From positions 1 to 7,986 of the forward strand of contig JAGHUB010000212.1 of NCBI GenBank assembly GCA_018065025.1: 7,986 nucleotides of DNA, given 5' to 3'. Below are positions 1-7,767 of the stretch, piece after piece. Made by a program: the position numbers and the translations under genes. The notes below the pieces were generated by a model. It saw only the letters and a program-made list of their open reading frames with translations, was not told the DNA's origin and ran no database searches. Source of the stretch: Candidatus Equihabitans merdae. GTDB taxonomy: Bacteria > Bacillota > Clostridia > Lachnospirales > Lachnospiraceae. How positions within the stretch are numbered: the first letter of the stretch is position 1; every line of letters starts with the position of its first letter.

Positions 1-274
1 GCTCAAAAGCCCCTTCCACGTAAGTCACAGGATTCTTCAAAGGCATCTCCTCTATCAAACGACGAAGCTCCTGGCTTCTTTTGTCAAATTCTGACCTCTC
101 GGTAATATTGGGATTGTAATAATAATCTGTTATCGAGAAATATTCCGATAGATACTCCAGGACATAGGAGCTGCAAGGTGCACAGCAACTATGAAGAAAG
201 AGGCGGGGTGTCTCGCCTCTCTCCTGATGCATCTTTATTATCTTTTCCAGTTCTTTCTGATAATTGATCTTCAT
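1..274 (-). CDS. queH: Epoxyqueuosine reductase QueH, N-terminal part (cut by window edge)
   Basis: QueH (formerly DUF208) reduces epoxyqueuosine to queuosine at the tRNA wobble position, replacing the unrelated QueG in many Firmicutes. Only the first 91 codons are present; the frame is open to position 1. Seen in the translation: a start MKINYQKELEKII, then LFLHSCCAPCSSYVLEYL with Cys30, Cys31 and Cys34, the adjacent-cysteine signature of the family, then YYNPNI and a charged stretch TERSEFDKRSQEL, both typical of QueH. The cysteines are known in the family to hold metal or an iron-sulfur cluster. The ATG (274-272) overlaps the TGA of the flippase gene as ATGA. There is no strong ribosome site, so translation is probably coupled to the upstream gene. 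Identification is firm; the C-terminal half cannot be judged. Confidence 0.9.
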   Translation of the reverse strand, partial: MKINYQKELEKIIKMHQERGETPRLFLHSCCAPCSSYVLEYLSEYFSITDYYYNPNITERSEFDKRSQELRRLIEEMPLKNPVTYVEGAFE

Positions 275-1911
275 TGTTTAACTTTGATATGAAGCAGCTT
301 CAATACCTGTACCAGTCTGGTGCCCATAGGCATACGTTTCAGTTCACGTTCTGTCTTACCTGTCACAACAGGATAAGCGATGAAGTAGACGATGACGCCG
401 ATGACTACCACGATCATAGTCCAGATGGCATTTCCCATGAATCTGTTCAGGAAAGACAACTTAAGCAGGTAGGGTACCCAATAAAGTACGCCGCAGACAA
501 GTCCCATGATCAGTGAAGCAGCCAGAGGCTTCAGATAGGCTTCCTTAAGATCCAGCTTGTAGTCGATATACTTCTTAACTGAATGAGAATTCAGCAGGGA
601 CACCGTTACGGCATAAAGGATAGTTGCCAGCAGGACTGAGAAAATGTCCATGTTTAAAAGGGAACCTACCACTACGACGACTACATCTACTGCCAGGGCG
701 ATCAGAGAATGTCTCACCGGAAGCTTGGGCTTGCCAAGACCCTGCAGCACACCATTTGTAACAGTGGACAGGCAGTAGAACAAGACAGATACAGCACCCA
801 GTGTCAGCATCAAAGCAGCCTTACCCTGATTAGAACCCGGATAAAGGATACGGATGATAGGCAGTGACAAAACAGCAATACCAACCGCTGCAGGAATGGC
901 CAGGAAGGACATGAAGCTGATGGATTCGTTGATCTTACCTGAAGCTTCTTTATCCTTCTTCTCTGCCATCAATGAGGCAATGGTGGGAATCAAGGCTGTT
1001 GATGTAGCTGATGCCAAGGCAATGGGAATGTTGATAATAGGCTTAAATTGATAGCCATATACCGCATAGCTTGAGCTGATGGCTTCGGCAGACATACCCT
1101 TGAAGGACATCATATTGGTGAATACAAACTGATTGACGATACCAATCAGGTTGTAAACGCAAGTTGCCAGGATAACCGGGGTTACCATGCCAAGGATGGT
1201 CTTAAAGCAGTCAGCAAAACCCATGTTGGACTCTTTGTCTGCAGCTACCTGGGCTCTGTTCTTACCCATGTTGCGGACAAACAACCAGCCTACAACAATC
1301 ATAGCGGTGACAACACCGGCACCGGTACCCAAGGTACCGCCGGCAGCACCATAGACACCGGTTGCTTCTTTATTGCCAAGATAAGGACGTGTCAAAAGAT
1401 AAGCCGCGCCGATAGACACGATGGCGTTGATGATCTGCTCAAAGATCTGAGAAACAGCGGTGGGCTGCATATTGCTTCTGGCCTGGAAGTAGCCTCTGAA
1501 GACACCTAAGATACCTGACAGAAGGATGGTAGGAGCCAGAACTCTCAGAGCAAGAACAGCACCGGGCGTGCGGAACAGCATATATGGTGCACCAAAGAAA
1601 GCAAGCAATGCACCGATGCCGCCTACTACCAATACATAGACCAGGGCTGCATAAAAGATACGCTGAGCATTTCTGTATCGATTGACTGCCAGCTGTTCAG
1701 CCATGACCTTGGAAACAGCCATAGGTACGCTGTAGGAAGCGATCAAGAGGATAATGTTATACCATTCGTAAGCAAAGGAATAATAGCCGTCGCCAATATC
1801 CCCCATAACAGCATGAAGCGGACTTCGATACAGAAGTCCGATCACACGACAGATCATAGTGGCTGCCATCAAGAAAGAGGCCTGCCTGATCACATTATGT
1901 TTGTTTGACAT
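271..1911 (-). CDS. SpoVB/YtgP (MurJ-like) lipid-linked precursor flippase, MOP superfamily
   Basis: A 546-residue integral membrane protein, almost entirely hydrophobic helices, consistent with the roughly 14 transmembrane segments of the MOP/MATE-like polysaccharide flippases. The N-terminus (VIRQASFLMAATMICRVIGL), the Arg-containing first helix and the block GVFRGYFQARSNMQPTAVSQ at about 136-155 are typical of the SpoVB/YtgP branch; YtgP of Bacillus subtilis serves as the lipid II flippase MurJ, while SpoVB acts in spore cortex synthesis. A hydrophilic loop occurs at about 217-231 and the C-terminus is basic. The start is ATG at 1911, six bases after an AAGGAG ribosome site that lies inside the last codons of ung. 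It sits 3 bases after the ung stop and overlaps queH by 4 bases. Family assignment is sure; whether the job is vegetative lipid II flipping, sporulation or another polymer cannot be told here, so no symbol is given. Confidence 0.9.
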   Translation of the reverse strand: MSNKHNVIRQASFLMAATMICRVIGLLYRSPLHAVMGDIGDGYYSFAYEWYNIILLIASYSVPMAVSKVMAEQLAVNRYRNAQRIFYAALVYVLVVGGIGALLAFFGAPYMLFRTPGAVLALRVLAPTILLSGILGVFRGYFQARSNMQPTAVSQIFEQIINAIVSIGAAYLLTRPYLGNKEATGVYGAAGGTLGTGAGVVTAMIVVGWLFVRNMGKNRAQVAADKESNMGFADCFKTILGMVTPVILATCVYNLIGIVNQFVFTNMMSFKGMSAEAISSSYAVYGYQFKPIINIPIALASATSTALIPTIASLMAEKKDKEASGKINESISFMSFLAIPAAVGIAVLSLPIIRILYPGSNQGKAALMLTLGAVSVLFYCLSTVTNGVLQGLGKPKLPVRHSLIALAVDVVVVVVGSLLNMDIFSVLLATILYAVTVSLLNSHSVKKYIDYKLDLKEAYLKPLAASLIMGLVCGVLYWVPYLLKLSFLNRFMGNAIWTMIVVVIGVIVYFIAYPVVTGKTERELKRMPMGTRLVQVLKLLHIKVKQ

Positions 1912-1914
1912 CTC

Positions 1915-2586
1915 TCACTCCTTAAGATTGTCGATCTGCCAGTCGATAGGCGTCAATCCGCAAGACTCAAGATACTGGTTTGTCCTTGAGAAGGGTCGGC
2001 TGTTGAAGAAACCATTGTAAGCCGACAAGGGACTGGGATGAGGTGATTCGATAATCTTATGTTTTGGATTGTGGATCAATGATTTTTTAGATCTGGCGGA
2101 ACTTCCCCACAGAATAAAAACCATGGGGCGATCCTGAGCCGCCAAAACCTTTATAGCTGCGTCTGTAAAATTCTCCCAACCGATACCCTTATGGGAATTG
2201 GCCTGATGGGCACGAACTGTCAGAACAGCATTGAGCAGCAGCACGCCCTGTTTGGCCCATTTGGTAAGGTCGCCATTGTCGGGAATACTGCAGTTAAGAT
2301 CTGTTTTTAATTCTTTATAGATATTAACCAGAGAAGGGGGTACTTTTATACCCGGCCGCACAGAGAAACTCAGACCATGGGCCTGACCGTCTCCGTGATA
2401 AGGATCCTGTCCCAGAATAACAACCTTGACCTCTTCCAGAGGGGTATATTCAAAGGCATTAAAAATATCTTCACTGGGCGGAAAAATCAGCTGGGTCTTG
2501 TACTCTTCCAGCACCTTTTGATACAGCTGTCTGTAATAAGGTTTGCTAAACTCCGGTTTAAGTGCTTCGCACCATGCGCCTTTTAT
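1915..2586 (-). CDS. ung: Uracil-DNA glycosylase (family 1) with a non-canonical start
   Basis: Ung cuts uracil from DNA to start base excision repair. Family 1 motifs are all present: GQDPYHG with catalytic Asp61, GLSFSV with the uracil-stacking Phe74, LLLNAVLTV with Asn119, and SPHPSPLSA with catalytic His183 (numbering from the ATA below). The open frame starts after a stop at 2640-2638. No in-frame ATG, GTG or TTG occurs until GTG at 2514, yet residues encoded before it ([20 protein letters not shown]) match the conserved Ung N-terminus. The best placed start is ATA at 2586-2584, overlapping the hisF TAA as ATAA. It gives 223 residues and puts Asp and His near their E. coli positions (64 and 187). 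The alternative GTG gives a 199-residue protein lacking the first helix and has no clear ribosome site. The product is sure; the start is not. Confidence 0.88.
   Translation of the reverse strand: MKGAWCEALKPEFSKPYYRQLYQKVLEEYKTQLIFPPSEDIFNAFEYTPLEEVKVVILGQDPYHGDGQAHGLSFSVRPGIKVPPSLVNIYKELKTDLNCSIPDNGDLTKWAKQGVLLLNAVLTVRAHQANSHKGIGWENFTDAAIKVLAAQDRPMVFILWGSSARSKKSLIHNPKHKIIESPHPSPLSAYNGFFNSRPFSRTNQYLESCGLTPIDWQIDNLKE
1918..1923 (-). promoter_or_regulatory. Ribosome binding site of the flippase gene, inside the 3' end of ung
   Basis: AAGGAG on the minus strand, six bases before the ATG at 1911. The same bases encode the Lys-Glu end of Ung just before its TGA, so the two genes are tightly packed. 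Confidence 0.8.
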
Positions 2587-3344
2587 AGCCGTACCGATAC
2601 ACCTCTTTCTCTGAGATATGCTTTGACTTCTTTGATTTCAAGTTCTTTAAAATGGAACAATGATGCAGCCAAAGCAGCATCTGCACCACCATCAGTCAGT
2701 GCCTCATGGAAATGTTCCAAAGTACCTGCACCGCCTGAAGCAATAACGGGAATACCCACAGCATCGGAAATAGCACGAGTCAAGGCAATGTCATAACCGG
2801 CCTTGGTGCCGTCTCCATCCATAGATGTCAGCAGAATCTCGCCGCAGCCTCTCTTCTCACATTCGATGGCCCACTCTACAGCATCGATACCACAGTCTAA
2901 TCTGCCGCCATGCTTATAGATATTCCAGCCGCTGCCGTCTGCTCTCTTCTTGGCATCGATAGCGACTACAACACACTGTGAACCGAACTTATCGGCTGCT
3001 TCTGAGATCAATTCAGGATGATCGATGGCTGCTGAGTTGACAGAAATCTTATCTGCACCGGCACGAAGTAATTTCTTGAAATCATCAACGGTACGAATTC
3101 CGCCGCCAACGGTAAAAGGAATGAAAACGGTTTCTGCTACACGCTCAACCATATCTACCACGGTATTACGACCATCACTGGAAGCTGTGATATCCAGGAA
3201 AACCAGTTCATCGGCACCGGCCTCATCATAGGCCTTACCGGCTTCTACCGGGTCACCGGCGTCAATGAGATTAACAAAGTTTACGCCCTTGACGACACGG
3301 CCATTATTTACATCCAGACAGGGAATAATTCTTTTTGTCAGCAT
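2583..3344 (-). CDS. hisF: Imidazole glycerol phosphate synthase cyclase subunit HisF
   Basis: HisF is the (beta/alpha)8-barrel subunit that uses ammonia from HisH to turn PRFAR into imidazole glycerol phosphate and AICAR, joining histidine and purine metabolism. At 253 residues it is full length. Visible landmarks: PCLDV with catalytic Asp11, the phosphate-binding VGGGIR at about 79-84, KISVNSAAI near 99-107, VVVAIDAKK with catalytic Asp130, [15 protein letters not shown] near 175-190 and the second phosphate site ASGGAG. The ATG is ten bases after GGAG (3358-3355), within the end of hisH, and the gap to hisH is 4 bases. Its TAA stop overlaps the presumed ATA start of ung. No other his genes are in the window, so the remainder of the pathway is encoded elsewhere or outside it. 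Confidence 0.97.
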   Translation of the reverse strand: MLTKRIIPCLDVNNGRVVKGVNFVNLIDAGDPVEAGKAYDEAGADELVFLDITASSDGRNTVVDMVERVAETVFIPFTVGGGIRTVDDFKKLLRAGADKISVNSAAIDHPELISEAADKFGSQCVVVAIDAKKRADGSGWNIYKHGGRLDCGIDAVEWAIECEKRGCGEILLTSMDGDGTKAGYDIALTRAISDAVGIPVIASGGAGTLEHFHEALTDGGADAALAASLFHFKELEIKEVKAYLRERGVSVRL

Positions 3345-3348
3345 ATGT

Positions 3349-3960
3349 TTACTTCTCCACCTTCAGGAAATTAGACAGAATCTTTAAACCTACCCTGCCG
3401 GACTTCTCCGGGTGGAACTGACAGGCAAAAAGATTTCCTTTTTCAACAGAAGCATCAGCCACGTTGGCATACTCAGCCTCAGCTGTGACCACAGAGCGAT
3501 CCTCAGCATGGCAATAGAAGGTGTGGACAAAATAAACATAGTCACCCTCAGACAAGCCCTCAAACAGACGTCCCTGATTGGGGAAATGGAGGCTGTTCCA
3601 GCCAATCTGAGGAACCTTAAGTCCCTTATCCATATCAAAACGGAGACAACTTCCCTTCAGGATACCCAGTCCCTTCACGCCGGGTGATTCTTCACTGTCT
3701 TCAAAGAGCAGCTGCTGCCCCAGACAGATTCCCAGGAAAGGTGTGTTCGCTTCGATGACCTGACGGACCACATCCACCAGATCGTAACTGATCAGCTTCT
3801 CCATGGCATCACCAAAACTGCCGACACCGGGCAGGATAACATGGTCCGCATTCAGGATCAGCTCTTTATCTCTGGTTACGACACAATCGTAACCTAAACT
3901 GTTAATAGCCTTTTCGACGCTTCGGATATTACCGGCGTCATAATCAATAATCGTAATCAT
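3349..3960 (-). CDS. hisH: Imidazole glycerol phosphate synthase glutamine amidotransferase subunit HisH
   Basis: HisH is the class I glutaminase that makes ammonia for HisF. With the start at ATG 3960 the protein has 203 residues, the normal family length, and begins [18 protein letters not shown] as HisH should; an upstream in-frame ATG at 4023 would add 21 non-homologous residues and lie inside the kinase gene, so it is rejected. The catalytic triad is visible: nucleophile Cys79 in LGICLGQQ, His183 and Glu185 in FHPEKSG. The oxyanion-region motif reads VPQIGWN and the later strand VYFVHTFY. It lies 13 bases after the kinase stop and 4 bases before hisF. No Shine-Dalgarno sequence precedes the ATG, which is unusual in this window; see the promoter entry just upstream. 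Confidence 0.97.
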   Translation of the reverse strand: MITIIDYDAGNIRSVEKAINSLGYDCVVTRDKELILNADHVILPGVGSFGDAMEKLISYDLVDVVRQVIEANTPFLGICLGQQLLFEDSEESPGVKGLGILKGSCLRFDMDKGLKVPQIGWNSLHFPNQGRLFEGLSEGDYVYFVHTFYCHAEDRSVVTAEAEYANVADASVEKGNLFACQFHPEKSGRVGLKILSNFLKVEK

Positions 3961-3967
3961 ATCGCAA

Positions 3968-3996
3968 ATTCTATCATAAGGGTTGTGAGGCTTCAA
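3968..3996 (-). promoter_or_regulatory. Possible promoter for a leaderless hisH transcript
   Basis: On the minus strand TTGAAG (3996-3991) and TAGAAT (3973-3968) are 17 bases apart, with 4/6 and 5/6 matches to the sigma-A consensus. The -10 box ends 7 bases before the hisH ATG, so the predicted transcript would begin at or next to the start codon. This agrees with the lack of a ribosome site. It is only a pattern match in a place where chance matches are common; read-through from the kinase gene is the other explanation for hisH expression. Confidence 0.35.
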
Positions 3997-5458
3997 GGTC
4001 GAAGAAGAAGGCCACACCGTCACTGTAATTAGTTACACCGCACTTCTGATTATGGCCGTCCATGATGGCTTTAACGATACTCAATCCGATACCGTGTCCG
4101 CCGTATTCACGGGTTCTGGCCTTATCCACTTTATAAAACTTCTCCCAGATACGACTGAGATCATCCTGAGGAATAGGTTTACCGGTATTAAAGACAGATG
4201 TCCGTACCAGCTTGCCTTCTTCAATGGTTCTGATTTCAATCTTACGCTGACCATCCAGGTGATTCAGGGCATTTGAAAGATAGTTAGTAACGACCTCTTC
4301 TATCTTAAACTCATCACCCCAAGCCCAGATTTCATGATCATAAGGGAAGCTGACTGTAGCTTCATGTTCTTTAATAGACAGCTGCATCTTGGACACAACG
4401 CCCTTAATCAGAGCCGTCAGATTAAACCGTTCCATGCGGATGGGATCCTGGCCAAATTCCAGCTGATTCAGTGTCAGCAATTTCTTGACCATGGCATCCA
4501 TCTTGTTGGCTTCATCAATGATAACTTCTGTATAGAATTCCCGGCTTTCCGGATCATCTGCCACATTATCTTTAAGACCTTCCGCATAGCCCATAATGAG
4601 AGCAATAGGAGTCTTCAGCTCGTGAGAAACATTTCCCAGAAATTCTCGACGCATCTCGTCGGTACGGGTCTTCTTCTCATTATCCTTCTGTAATTCCACA
4701 TTGGCTACTTTCAGATCTGAGATTGTCTGTTCCAACTGGGAAGACATTTTATTAAAATTCTCACCGAGGATACCGGTTTCTGTATCCGAAGGACCATCGT
4801 AACGGGCCTTGAAATCCAGGGCTGCCATGCGCTTTGACAAAGCCGTCAGCTGGGTGATGGGTGTGGATATCTGTTCGGATGTGATAATAATGATGGCTAT
4901 GGCGATAATGAAAACAAAGACACCAACAGCCAGAAGCAGGGAATCGGCTATCTTAGCAGCTTCCTCGATACCCTCAACAGGTGTTCGCACCAGAAACCAT
5001 CCGCCATTGTCCAGCTGCCCCCACATCTCCAGATCGCGCAATCCTCTGGCCTTGTCGGTACTGGTCTGAATACGATACTGATCTTTGGTTCGCAGTACCT
5101 TGTACTCTTCATTAAAAAGACCCGTGTAATAGCCAAACAGGCGGGCTGACATATAAGTGGAGTCCATGGATGTGGAGTTAATGGGCTGGAACTCATTATC
5201 CGTCACCAGAATCTCCATATTGCTTCCCGAAGACAAGGACACAATATCGTCTGAAAAGTCCGAAGACGTATCTGACAGTTCGTTGAGGCTCTTATAGATA
5301 TTGGTCAGTGTACTGATCTTATGCCCTTCATAAATAGGCGGCAGCAATATCCTGAAAGCCACAAAAAGCAGTAAAAATGTACCAAAAATAAGGCCCAGCA
5401 TGACAAGCATCAGCCGGGCCTTAATGGTATTCAGTTGCAGTTTATTCTTCAGCTTCAA
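3974..5458 (-). CDS. Membrane sensor histidine kinase (HAMP, HisKA, HATPase)
   Basis: Partner kinase of the adjoining response regulator, 494 residues. Order of parts: short basic N-terminus, membrane helix at about 14-38, an extracytoplasmic sensor domain of about 130 residues, second helix about 173-193, HAMP linker about 194-246, a coiled stretch, then HisKA with phospho-acceptor His279 in [12 protein letters not shown]. The ATP-binding domain shows an N box (NYLSNALNH, 392-400), a G1 box reading NTGKPIP in place of DxGxG as in VanS/PhoR-like kinases, an F box ([11 protein letters not shown]) and a G2 box [10 protein letters not shown]. The signal sensed is unknown. The best start is TTG at 5458, which overlaps the end of the regulator frame by 17 bases; the next in-frame ATG (residue 17) would cut into the first helix. 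Its expression may depend on translation through the regulator, which is interrupted here. Confidence 0.93.
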   Translation of the reverse strand: MKLKNKLQLNTIKARLMLVMLGLIFGTFLLLFVAFRILLPPIYEGHKISTLTNIYKSLNELSDTSSDFSDDIVSLSSGSNMEILVTDNEFQPINSTSMDSTYMSARLFGYYTGLFNEEYKVLRTKDQYRIQTSTDKARGLRDLEMWGQLDNGGWFLVRTPVEGIEEAAKIADSLLLAVGVFVFIIAIAIIIITSEQISTPITQLTALSKRMAALDFKARYDGPSDTETGILGENFNKMSSQLEQTISDLKVANVELQKDNEKKTRTDEMRREFLGNVSHELKTPIALIMGYAEGLKDNVADDPESREFYTEVIIDEANKMDAMVKKLLTLNQLEFGQDPIRMERFNLTALIKGVVSKMQLSIKEHEATVSFPYDHEIWAWGDEFKIEEVVTNYLSNALNHLDGQRKIEIRTIEEGKLVRTSVFNTGKPIPQDDLSRIWEKFYKVDKARTREYGGHGIGLSIVKAIMDGHNQKCGVTNYSDGVAFFFDLEASQPL

Positions 5459-6119
5459 ACTTATAACCTATACCCCAGACCGTTTTGATCAGTTCGCCTT
5501 TGTTGCCCATCTTACTGCGCAACTTCTTTACGTGAGTATCGATGGTACGAGCATCTCCGAAGTAATCGTAATTCCAGACAGCGTTGAGAATCTTTTATCT
5601 GGATAAGGCAATACCTTTGTTCTCAAGGAAGTAAACCAGTAATTCGAATTCCTTGAAGGAAAGATCCACCGGCTTCTCATCGATAAAGACCTGATGAGCC
5701 GACTTATCTACCTTGATGCCGGCTACTTCCAGCACTGCGTCTCCTGTGACACCGCTTCGTCTGAGAACCGCATCGACTCTGGCCACCAGAATCTTGGGTG
5801 AGAAGGGTTTAGCGATGTATTCGTCAACACCAAGTTCAAAGCCCTTCAGTTCATCTTTCTCATCGGTTTTCGCTGTCAACATAATGACAGGAACCTGAGA
5901 ATACTGACGAATCTCTTTAAGGGTTTCATAGCCATCCAGCTTGGGCATCATGACATCCAACAGAACCAGGGCAATATCTTTGTCCTCGAAGAACAGATCC
6001 AGGGCCTGTTCGCCATCACCGGCCTCAATAACATCATAACCCTGACGGATCAGGAAATCCTTGACCAGTTTACGCATGCGGACTTCATCGTCTACCACCA
6101 GAATCTTACAATCGTTCAT
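5442..6119 (-). pseudogene. OmpR/PhoB-family response regulator interrupted by an in-frame TAA
   Basis: The receiver domain (about 1-118) is complete: acidic pair Asp10-Asp11, phospho-acceptor Asp55 in LLDVMMP, Thr82 and Lys104 in KPF. A winged-helix DNA-binding domain follows, with KEFELLVYFLENKGIALSR, at which point a TAA (5597-5595) ends translation after 174 residues. The same frame continues without any gap: [40 protein letters not shown] and [10 protein letters not shown], ending at TAA 5442. These match the recognition helix and C-terminal hairpin of the family, and the family normally has Glu (GAA) at the stop, so one base change at 5597 explains it. Full length would be 225 codons plus the stop. 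The ATG at 6119 has AAGGAG nine bases upstream. The truncated product keeps a receiver but would not bind DNA normally. A sequencing error is the alternative. Confidence 0.9.
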
Positions 6120-6128
6120 CGACCTTAT

Positions 6129-6134
6129 CTCCTT
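6129..6134 (-). promoter_or_regulatory. Ribosome binding site of the response regulator gene
   Basis: AAGGAG on the minus strand, nine bases before the ATG at 6119. The 43-base gap between the wall-protein stop and this ATG shows no hairpin terminator and no convincing promoter, which supports co-transcription. Confidence 0.75.
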
Positions 6135-6162
6135 ATATTGATTAATGCTTCTTCAGACACCT

Positions 6163-7704
6163 TTACTGTTCGTAGCAGAACATACGTCTGACCTTGCAGA
6201 TAGGTCTGTAGTCCCAAGGACGGATACATGTGCCGGCTGAGGGACTGGAAGCACTGATGCACTCACCATTACCCAGATACAGGGCATAATGCCATGTGGC
6301 TGCATAGGGATAGGGTTCATAATAGAGAATATCACCGGGACGCAGATCGCTGACATTGACATTGTAATAACCACCGATCTGGATGCCAAGGCAGTCAAAA
6401 TTCTCAAAGAAGAGGTTGATGCCTGCATAATCTCTATAGACAGCTCTGACAAAGCCCAGGCAGTCTGCACCGCCAGTCAGTGAGGAGCCACCCGATACAT
6501 AAGGTGTAACGCCTGCCCACTGACGAGCCCAGTTAGCCAGATCCTGACCGATATTGGGATTGTTGAACTGAGCTGTTGCGCACTCTCTGTTGCACTGTAA
6601 TACGTAATTGTAGTAGGGATGGTTGGGTGAAATATTGCTGTTAGTAATATCATCAGCCTTTGCCAGGACGGAATCCAGGTTAAAGGCACCTGTGATAATG
6701 TTCTCAGCTTTTGTAGAAATAGCACCTGTACCACCGATGAAATTGACCTGTGATACACCGGCATCCAGCATGTACTGTCTGATATTTCTGGCCTCATCAT
6801 CGTTGACCAGGAAAATGGGAGCCTGCTCGGCTGCGGCCAGAGGACCTACAGAAAGGCCGTCCGGGAAATTGTTGCCGCTGACCAGATAAGCAGTGCTAAA
6901 GGTATCACCAAAGAAGTAGTCATTAACTACTTTAGCAGTCTCATAACGGGTAGAACCATACAGACGACAGACACGGCCGTCGGCTTCATAGCCAAGTTCT
7001 TTGATTTCTGCTTCGATAGCTTCAGAAACAGCACCTGTACCACCGATGATATAGATCTGACCGGCACAGGCACCTTCAAGGAAGTTCTTCTGATCTTCAG
7101 TCAGACCGCCATCATTATCAACCAGGAGAATGGGCTTCTCAAGACTGGAAACAGACAGTGAATCGGCAAAATTCTTGCCTGTGCAGACGAAGAGTTCATT
7201 GCCTTCCTGATAGACACGTTTAAGAATCTTAAGATTAGTATCGTAACGATCCTGGCCACCCAGACGTTCGACATTAAAACCGGCTTTAACCAGCGTATCT
7301 TCGAAATCCTTGGATAAGCTGTTTACACCCCCAAGCAGGAAGACATTGCCCTGTTCGACTAAGTTCTGATTGGCATACTGAAGAGTGTTCCAGTAATTGG
7401 AAGCGTTGGTCAAGACCATGGGCGCATCATAAACAGATGCCAGGTAATCGCCTGCCAGAGCATCCGGATAAGTATCACCTGATGCTACAACGATACCTGA
7501 AAGCCCACCGTTAGCAGCTGTTGTTTCCACCAGGCTGGTGGAAATAGCAAGGCTTGTATCATAACGTGTCTGTCCCTGGATACGTGAAGAAGGAATCTCC
7601 TGAGTGTCGGCCATAACCGGTATGGTATATGATGACAGAACCATCACAGCACTTAAGGCTGCGGCGGCAATTCTCTTCACGTTCTTAATCATTTTTAACT
7701 GCAT
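6163..7704 (-). CDS. Secreted cell-wall protein: three CWB2 repeats plus NlpC/P60 domain
   Basis: A 513-residue exported protein, probably held on the wall by its repeats and acting on peptidoglycan. Residues 1-32 are a signal peptide (basic start, hydrophobic core, cleavage likely after PVMA). Three cell-wall-binding-2 repeats (PF04122 type) follow: each begins with an R-x-x-G-x-x-RY[DE]T-like segment (RIQGQTRYDT, RLGGQDRYDT, RLYGSTRYET), carries a D[AGS]L-containing strand, and ends in a GG[TV]-type strand such as FIGGTGAIS. In clostridia these repeats bind wall polymers. The C-terminal 140 residues are an NlpC/P60 domain with nucleophile Cys415 in GGADCLGFV and His472 in WHYALYLGNG; the third usual polar residue is Ser484 where many members have His. 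Eight cysteines lie in this part. The start at 7704 is chosen because GAGGTG directly precedes it; an ATG at 7725 lies in a hairpin and has no ribosome site. Substrate bond is not shown. Confidence 0.92.
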   Translation of the reverse strand: MQLKMIKNVKRIAAAALSAVMVLSSYTIPVMADTQEIPSSRIQGQTRYDTSLAISTSLVETTAANGGLSGIVVASGDTYPDALAGDYLASVYDAPMVLTNASNYWNTLQYANQNLVEQGNVFLLGGVNSLSKDFEDTLVKAGFNVERLGGQDRYDTNLKILKRVYQEGNELFVCTGKNFADSLSVSSLEKPILLVDNDGGLTEDQKNFLEGACAGQIYIIGGTGAVSEAIEAEIKELGYEADGRVCRLYGSTRYETAKVVNDYFFGDTFSTAYLVSGNNFPDGLSVGPLAAAEQAPIFLVNDDEARNIRQYMLDAGVSQVNFIGGTGAISTKAENIITGAFNLDSVLAKADDITNSNISPNHPYYNYVLQCNRECATAQFNNPNIGQDLANWARQWAGVTPYVSGGSSLTGGADCLGFVRAVYRDYAGINLFFENFDCLGIQIGGYYNVNVSDLRPGDILYYEPYPYAATWHYALYLGNGECISASSPSAGTCIRPWDYRPICKVRRMFCYEQ

Positions 7705-7707
7705 AAG

Positions 7708-7713
7708 CACCTC
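7708..7713 (-). promoter_or_regulatory. Ribosome binding site that decides the wall-protein start
   Basis: GAGGTG on the minus strand sits three bases before ATG 7704. It lies downstream of the other candidate ATG at 7725, which therefore cannot use it. A further ATG at 7692 would also give a signal peptide but is 15 bases away. Confidence 0.65.
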
Positions 7714-7723
7714 TATATATTGC

Positions 7724-7744
7724 ATGATATTGTGAAAATATCAT
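7724..7744 (-). promoter_or_regulatory. Stem-loop in the 5' leader of the wall-protein mRNA
   Basis: A perfect 8-base inverted repeat, ATGATATT / AATATCAT, around a 5-base loop, in the predicted leader about ten bases before the ribosome site. It is AT-rich and thus weak. It could modulate translation or mRNA decay, or be chance. Confidence 0.4.
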
Positions 7745-7767
7745 CCTGTTAAACTCCATATAGTGGA

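Noticed and set aside
1915..2514. Ung read as a 199-residue protein from GTG 2514
   Set aside because: The frame upstream encodes the conserved Trp-containing Ung N-terminus, and there is no clear ribosome site for the GTG. It stays possible only as a secondary start.
2377..2796. 139-codon plus-strand frame opposite ung and hisF
   Set aside because: It is antisense to two firm genes, has no recognisable domain and no ribosome site.
3961..4023. Upstream ATG that would lengthen HisH by 21 residues
   Set aside because: The extra residues have no HisH character, the ATG lies inside the kinase frame, and the protein from ATG 3960 has the normal family N-terminus and length.
4334..4693. 119-codon plus-strand frame opposite the kinase
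   Set aside because: It mirrors codon bias of the kinase HisKA region and shows no family features.
5595..5597. Reassigned TAA codon or recoding signal
   Set aside because: Several genes here end with TAA at the expected place, and no special structure is evident after the codon; a point mutation or error is simpler.
6153..6470. Short minus-strand frame inside the NlpC domain of the wall protein
   Set aside because: It is an out-of-frame shadow of a well-supported domain.
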